Below the pieces are notes generated by a model. The model was given only the letters and a program-made list of their open reading frames with translations, made no database searches and had not been told where the DNA came from. This document shows, piece by piece, positions 6,431-9,690 of a stretch of 9,690 bases of DNA. Position 1 is the stretch's first letter. Every line of letters begins with the position of its first letter. Position numbers and translations under genes: made by a program. Source of the stretch: Chlamydiota bacterium (GTDB taxonomy: Bacteria; Chlamydiota; Chlamydiia; Chlamydiales; JAJFMB01); contig JAJFMB010000033.1 of assembly GCA_021772355.1 (NCBI GenBank), forward strand, positions 1-9,690, in the 5' to 3' direction.

Positions 6431-8082
6431 CTATCATTGTCGGCATTTTTTTGTGCCAACAGCCCCCTCATCAAGTCCTCTATGGAAACTCCACAGACTG
6501 TTACATTTGCTGAATAGTTTTCTTCAAGTTTTCTTCGAAGTCGAATTTGGGAACTATGTTGTTGGGCACATTTGATTTTTGTTTGAAACCTCTTTGGTAT
6601 GCCGCTGACGAAGTCGATAAAAGGGGCGGGCAGCTTTGGAACTTCTGTTCCGTCATCTAGAGTGTTGGGAATTTTTTTCTCTTCGATGTCTCTTATTTGT
6701 TTCTGATGCTCATCAGTTGAAAATATTTTATAAAATTCTGAATAATTTGCTATCCAGAGGTCATCATTCAACGAGCCATTCATAAGAATAATCACATGGT
6801 CGATTATTTTTCCCATGATAAGAAAATTGACAGCACTGGGAACAGGATTGTCTTGTCCGATGTACTCGCATAGCATCATCAAACTTTGTTGGGATATTTT
6901 GTCGAGGGTAGTTGCGTAATCCTGTCGATTAGATTGTTTAAAGCGTGACAAGACGGGAAGCATAGCCACCGGATTTTTTGGATTATTAATACCGGGAGTG
7001 CAGAGATAGCGTTTAAGACTAGTCATCAAGGAATCAGGTAAATCTCCCCTCAGAAAGATTTGCGCTATGATTCTAGGGGTACTCATGATTGAGACAAATG
7101 GTCCTGTATAATTATCATCTGTACTTTTTATTTCCTCTCTACAAATATCCAAAGCAGTTTGGTAGGCCGATTCAGAGAGTTTATAGAGCCCTTTTTTCAC
7201 AGCGTGGGTATGACCGTAATTAAGAAATAGCGGCTCTCCTGCTTGAATGTCTCTTGTGGCAACGACAACAGGCTCTTCTATGACTTCACGATAACCTTGT
7301 CTTTCAACAGTATATACGATCCTTTGGAATTTGCAATTACTTGGTCCATCGTTAATGCAGACACCTAGCGAGGCATACTCATTTGTCTGGTAGGCAAATT
7401 GACGATCATTTGTCATCAGGCCGTTAGGCGTTGCTATTCCTTCTAGGAAGTTATCTGATTTTTTTAGGTCTTTGCATCTTTCAATTGCGCCACCTAATGG
7501 GCAAATCCTTGTTCCCTTGGGAATATCTTTTAGGGCAACGACTCCATGTCCCATATCCCCTTGCCTTTCTAAAGCTACGGCATCAGAGGGAGCGTAAGTT
7601 TTGGAATCAGTGTTCTGGTTAATTTTTGCTTCACCGAAAAGACGTAGTAAATTTTTTTGACTGAACATAGTGTTGTGTACAAAAGTGACGCCCACTTTTT
7701 CTCGAAACTCTTTTTGTGTAAGGGAACGGACTGTTCCGTCGGCCTCTTTAAATTGGCAGACTGTTTCCTCTGGGCCGGGGATTAAGCAATTGGGAGCTTG
7801 ATATTGTGTTCCTTCACTTTTGTGGTTGTTCATGCCACACTGTCTTTTGACTCTTTCTGTATCGAGATGATCCTTGTCGCATACGAGCTTATGTGTTTTC
7901 CAGGCGGTTTTTTGGCATTCGGCACTACAATACCAGACGCTTTTGCATGCACGGCATATTTTTAAAGGCTGGCTACCCATTTCGATGCGTTCGGAAAAGC
8001 AACTACAGCACACCAATTTAGGCTGTACGCTCTCTAAAGTTGTTTGGGTAGTGGGGTGATATCTAGTTGTTGCTTGAACCAT
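6427..8082 (-). CDS. MYND zinc-finger / SET-domain protein, putative protein lysine methyltransferase
   Basis: This 551-residue protein joins two domains typical of eukaryotes. A complete MYND zinc finger lies at residues 25-68: Cys25-x2-Cys28, Cys43-x2-Cys46, Cys52-x3-Cys56 and His64-x3-Cys68, with the classic WYCSAECQ and W-x2-HK. MYND fingers bind proline-rich partner peptides. After a ~105-residue linker comes a SET domain (about 175-292). It has GHGVVALKDIPKGTRI, where Gly178-x-Gly180 fits the S-adenosylmethionine site. INDGPSNC (Asn244-Cys250) stands in the NHSCxPN position. VVVATRDIQAGEPLFLNYG ends with the conserved Tyr289. SET enzymes methylate lysines on histones and other proteins. 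No post-SET cysteine cluster follows, and the C-terminal ~260 residues are of unknown fold, helical in look, with a small basic patch RLRRK at 514-518. No signal peptide. Unlike SMYD proteins, the finger precedes SET rather than splitting it. Chlamydia NUE is a precedent for a secreted SET effector. Domain calls are firm; host targeting is inference. Confidence 0.9.
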   Translation of the reverse strand: MVQATTRYHPTTQTTLESVQPKLVCCSCFSERIEMGSQPLKICRACKSVWYCSAECQKTAWKTHKLVCDKDHLDTERVKRQCGMNNHKSEGTQYQAPNCLIPGPEETVCQFKEADGTVRSLTQKEFREKVGVTFVHNTMFSQKNLLRLFGEAKINQNTDSKTYAPSDAVALERQGDMGHGVVALKDIPKGTRICPLGGAIERCKDLKKSDNFLEGIATPNGLMTNDRQFAYQTNEYASLGVCINDGPSNCKFQRIVYTVERQGYREVIEEPVVVATRDIQAGEPLFLNYGHTHAVKKGLYKLSESAYQTALDICREEIKSTDDNYTGPFVSIMSTPRIIAQIFLRGDLPDSLMTSLKRYLCTPGINNPKNPVAMLPVLSRFKQSNRQDYATTLDKISQQSLMMLCEYIGQDNPVPSAVNFLIMGKIIDHVIILMNGSLNDDLWIANYSEFYKIFSTDEHQKQIRDIEEKKIPNTLDDGTEVPKLPAPFIDFVSGIPKRFQTKIKCAQQHSSQIRLRRKLEENYSANVTVCGVSIEDLMRGLLAQKNADNDS

Positions 8083-8105
8083 TGCATGAACTTTTTTTTT
8101 GTAAC

Positions 8106-8134
8106 ATTATATAGATTAGGGAAATAAATTCCAT
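8106..8134 (-). promoter_or_regulatory. Possible promoter of the MYND-SET gene
   Basis: On the minus strand a perfect TATAAT reads from 8111 to 8106, about 24 bases before the start codon. No good -35 is found at the right distance (ATGGAA at 8134-8129). A run of nine A (8100-8092) lies between the -10 and the start codon at 8082, and no Shine-Dalgarno is evident. The rest of the 8083-8272 spacer is very A/T-rich. Confidence 0.35.
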
Positions 8135-8210
8135 TTAATTGATAATTTTAGTAAAATTTATTCAAATTATTTTAATGTTATTTTTTTTATTACAAAATCC
8201 CTAACACTAG

Positions 8211-8240
8211 TTGATAGATTTGATAGCTATATGTTATCTT
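8211..8240 (+). promoter_or_regulatory. Possible promoter of the 8273 gene
   Basis: TTGATA (8211-8216) and TATCTT (8235-8240) are 18 bases apart and lie about 33 bases before the ATG. The same TATCTT appears as the possible tRNA-Phe -10. A short direct repeat (TTGATAG, then TGATAG) overlaps the -35. Confidence 0.35.
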
Positions 8241-8272
8241 AATTAAATAAACTAAACAAAAAGATTTGATAT

Positions 8273-8875
8273 ATGGCTTCACCAATAGACGAGGGTGCTA
8301 CAAGGGTAAGTGTTGATTTGCCAGTTCGGGGTGATCTAAGAGGCAAGTGGAACTCTTTAGGAGTAGTGTGGTTAAATAATCCACAAACGAACGCCTTTTT
8401 GGCGAAGGGAAATTTACCAATTGGCTGGAGTACAAGCGAAAATGCCGCATCTGACGAAAATGCCGCATTTGATTATGATATGAGATCATTTTATGTTTTA
8501 GATGCTCAGGGGATGTACAGAGCTGAAGTTAGAATGAAAACGGCTATTTATGATCAGTGGGCAGCGGTAGATCTAATTTCTGAGGATGATCCTAAAAATA
8601 CTGAGGCTACATCTGCAAGAGATCCCCGTCTAGAAAAAGAGATGAAATCATTGATACTTCGATACAACACGGCAGTTACTAAAGGGCATGGGAAAGGTGC
8701 AAGGGGACAAGAAGATGTCGACAGAGCCTATTATGAATTAGTAGAATTTGTCAAATTCCATCCTTATTTTGGTGGGGAAGTCCCGTTTGCAAAACACCAG
8801 TGTCATGATGATGGAGTTGATGGCCTTTCCCAAGCACTAATGACCATGGCACGGCTCCTAAATGGGGAAGATTAG
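8273..8875 (+). CDS. Unknown 200-residue protein with a short internal tandem repeat
   Basis: I do not recognise a family. The ATG at 8273 is preceded only by an A-rich stretch (AAAAAGA), a weak ribosome site. The first ~100 residues look globular and rich in strands (VSVDLPVRGDLRG, LGVVWLNN, FYVLDAQGMYRAEVRM), interrupted by a polar tandem repeat ENAASD-ENAAFD at residues 56-67. A charged linker (EDDPKNTEATSARDPRLEKE) leads to a helical C-terminal part (about 120-200) with a single Cys in KHQCHDD. No signal peptide or membrane segment. It is divergent from the MYND-SET gene across a 190-base A/T-rich spacer, so the two could share regulation. Its TAG (8873-8875) overlaps the last stop of a decayed antitoxin on the other strand. 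It may be an effector or a remnant of a larger family; the sequence does not decide. Confidence 0.75.
   Translation: MASPIDEGATRVSVDLPVRGDLRGKWNSLGVVWLNNPQTNAFLAKGNLPIGWSTSENAASDENAAFDYDMRSFYVLDAQGMYRAEVRMKTAIYDQWAAVDLISEDDPKNTEATSARDPRLEKEMKSLILRYNTAVTKGHGKGARGQEDVDRAYYELVEFVKFHPYFGGEVPFAKHQCHDDGVDGLSQALMTMARLLNGED
8437..8472 (+). repeat. 18-bp in-frame tandem repeat inside the 8273 gene
   Basis: CGAAAATGCCGCAT occurs exactly at 8437-8450 and 8455-8468, a period of 18 bases. It encodes ENAASD followed by ENAAFD. Gain or loss of a unit would keep the reading frame. Confidence 0.7.
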
Positions 8876-9102
8876 CATTCATAAATCTCTCTTATCCCTG
8901 TTTCTCGAGAATATTCTTTCATTCTTTCGATATCTCGGCAAGGGCTATTGCGAAAAATATCTAATAAAAAATCTTTGGGTCGAATGAGTTCATCATAGCA
9001 TTATTTTGAAATGCCAATGGCGATTTCACGACCATCAAGCCGCTGAAGACTAACTTTATGTTTTCGATGCTTGATAGTCTCTCTTAATAAAATTATATAT
9101 CG
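8872..9102 (-). pseudogene. Decayed Phd/YefM-type antitoxin
   Basis: Translating the minus strand from 9102 to 8872 gives 76 codons in one frame with a single internal stop (TAA at 9003-9001) and no start codon. The residues fit the Phd/YefM antitoxin pattern. HKVSLQRLDGREIAIGIS matches the 'P-V-x-I-T-R-x-G-R-x-V-A-V-L-I-S' strand-turn-strand. The stop falls where the family usually has Glu in 'S-x-E-E-Y-E-x-L', before CYDELI. DFLLDIFRNSPCRDIE matches the toxin-binding 'LLDFLRSSPL' tail, and the end RETGIREIYEC resembles the common REIDL finish. A GAA-to-TAA change would explain the stop. The N-terminal half of a normal antitoxin is missing. Its toxin would lie downstream at lower coordinates, but that space holds the 8273 gene on the other strand. 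The family call is my pattern match, not a search. Confidence 0.5.
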
Positions 9103-9159
9103 TTAAATTATTAAAACCAGTAAAATATTTGTCTAGTAATTTTAAAATGGGTGTTTCTA

Positions 9160-9690
9160 ATGCTTGTTAGAGAAGGAAATGGTGCTGGGGCCGCTGGTGG
9201 TGGTGAAGAACCTGTGGAGCAGGATCACGGAAATTTTTTTGGGAGAGTGTGGGGGCGTGTCTCTAGTCATTGGTCGGGGAGTAGTATGACGCGTAAGGTG
9301 ATGTATGTTTCTGCGGGTGTGCTTGCTGCTGCATATTTATATAACAGATATTTTAATCCTACTGAAGAGTATGAAAGCGATCCTTGTGAAGATGCAATTT
9401 CTAAAGCGTTGTCCCAAATTGCGGACTGTCCTCAAGCTCTAGAGGCTTATCAGAAGCTGGCGGATCATCCGGGGTTTGTGAATTTTACCTGCATCGATCA
9501 GGGGCGAGGGACCTTTGTCGTCGACACCGAGGGTAGGTCGATTCCAGAGGTCACAGGTGATATAGTGATGAATTCCATCAGTTATGCTCCAGGGAACGGG
9601 GAAGGATACGATTTGTTTATGGCTAGGCATAATGCGTGTGATCATGATTCTCCTGATGCTTATGCACAAGCGGTAGCAAATGCAACTCGG
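9160..9690 (+). CDS. Unknown membrane-anchored protein (3' end outside window)
   Basis: An open frame of 177 codons runs from ATG 9160 to the right edge without a stop. The N-terminus is Gly/Ala-rich (GNGAGAAGGGEEP), followed by a basic/aromatic stretch (FFGRVWGRVSSHW). One probable membrane segment spans about residues 46-62 (KVMYVSAGVLAAAYLYN). The following part is acidic and mixed, with Cys at 76, 90, 111 and 160, which could form disulphides if it faces the periplasm or host. No family is recognised (visible core: FVNFTCIDQGRGTFVVDTEG, then YDLFMARHNACDHD). Start choice is uncertain: no Shine-Dalgarno is clear, and an in-frame GTG lies at 9151. An ATG at 9147 is in another frame and stops after seven codons. 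The upstream stretch 9103-9159 is A/T-rich with a TAAAAT at 9121 as a weak -10. Confidence 0.65.
   Translation, partial: MLVREGNGAGAAGGGEEPVEQDHGNFFGRVWGRVSSHWSGSSMTRKVMYVSAGVLAAAYLYNRYFNPTEEYESDPCEDAISKALSQIADCPQALEAYQKLADHPGFVNFTCIDQGRGTFVVDTEGRSIPEVTGDIVMNSISYAPGNGEGYDLFMARHNACDHDSPDAYAQAVANATR

Noticed and set aside
8085..8087. Upstream ATG just before the MYND-SET start
   Set aside because: It is five bases upstream and out of frame with the zinc-finger reading frame.

Overview
The window looks like a piece of chromosome from a chlamydia-like intracellular bacterium (order Chlamydiales, environmental or amoeba-associated type). This rests on a YtgD-like metal permease, a Tsp/CT441-like tail-specific protease, and eukaryote-like and unrecognised proteins beside housekeeping genes. 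The assignment is inference from protein resemblance; no database was consulted.

Positions 1-4647 are conserved core. The 3' part of an ABC-3 family metal permease (2-814, +) converges on the scpB-scpA pair (958-2258, -). These two genes encode the Smc-associated kleisin complex and overlap by four bases (ATGA). A divergent promoter region (2259-2442) separates scpA from tsp (2443-4500, +), a periplasmic serine protease with a PDZ domain. A tRNA-Phe(GAA) gene follows at 4575-4647.

The character changes right after the tRNA. A ~105-bp fold-back sequence begins two bases past its 3' end (4649-4753). Two diverged copies of a related repeat follow, exactly 145 bp apart at their best-conserved blocks (4779-4859 and 4924-5017). 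Then come genes that are not housekeeping. One encodes a cysteine-free protein of unknown function (5141-6430, +). The most notable is a 551-residue protein with an N-terminal MYND zinc finger and a SET methyltransferase domain (6427-8082, -). Divergent from it is a 200-residue unknown protein (8273-8875, +). A decayed Phd/YefM-type antitoxin (8872-9102, -) comes next. Last is the start of a membrane-anchored unknown protein that runs off the window (9160-9690, +).

The core genes serve metal import, chromosome segregation and envelope protein quality control, and have no evident link to one another. The segment after the tRNA reads as an accessory, host-interaction region. The MYND-SET protein is the best candidate for something undescribed: a eukaryote-like, possibly host-directed protein methyltransferase, flanked by unknown proteins that may or may not work with it.
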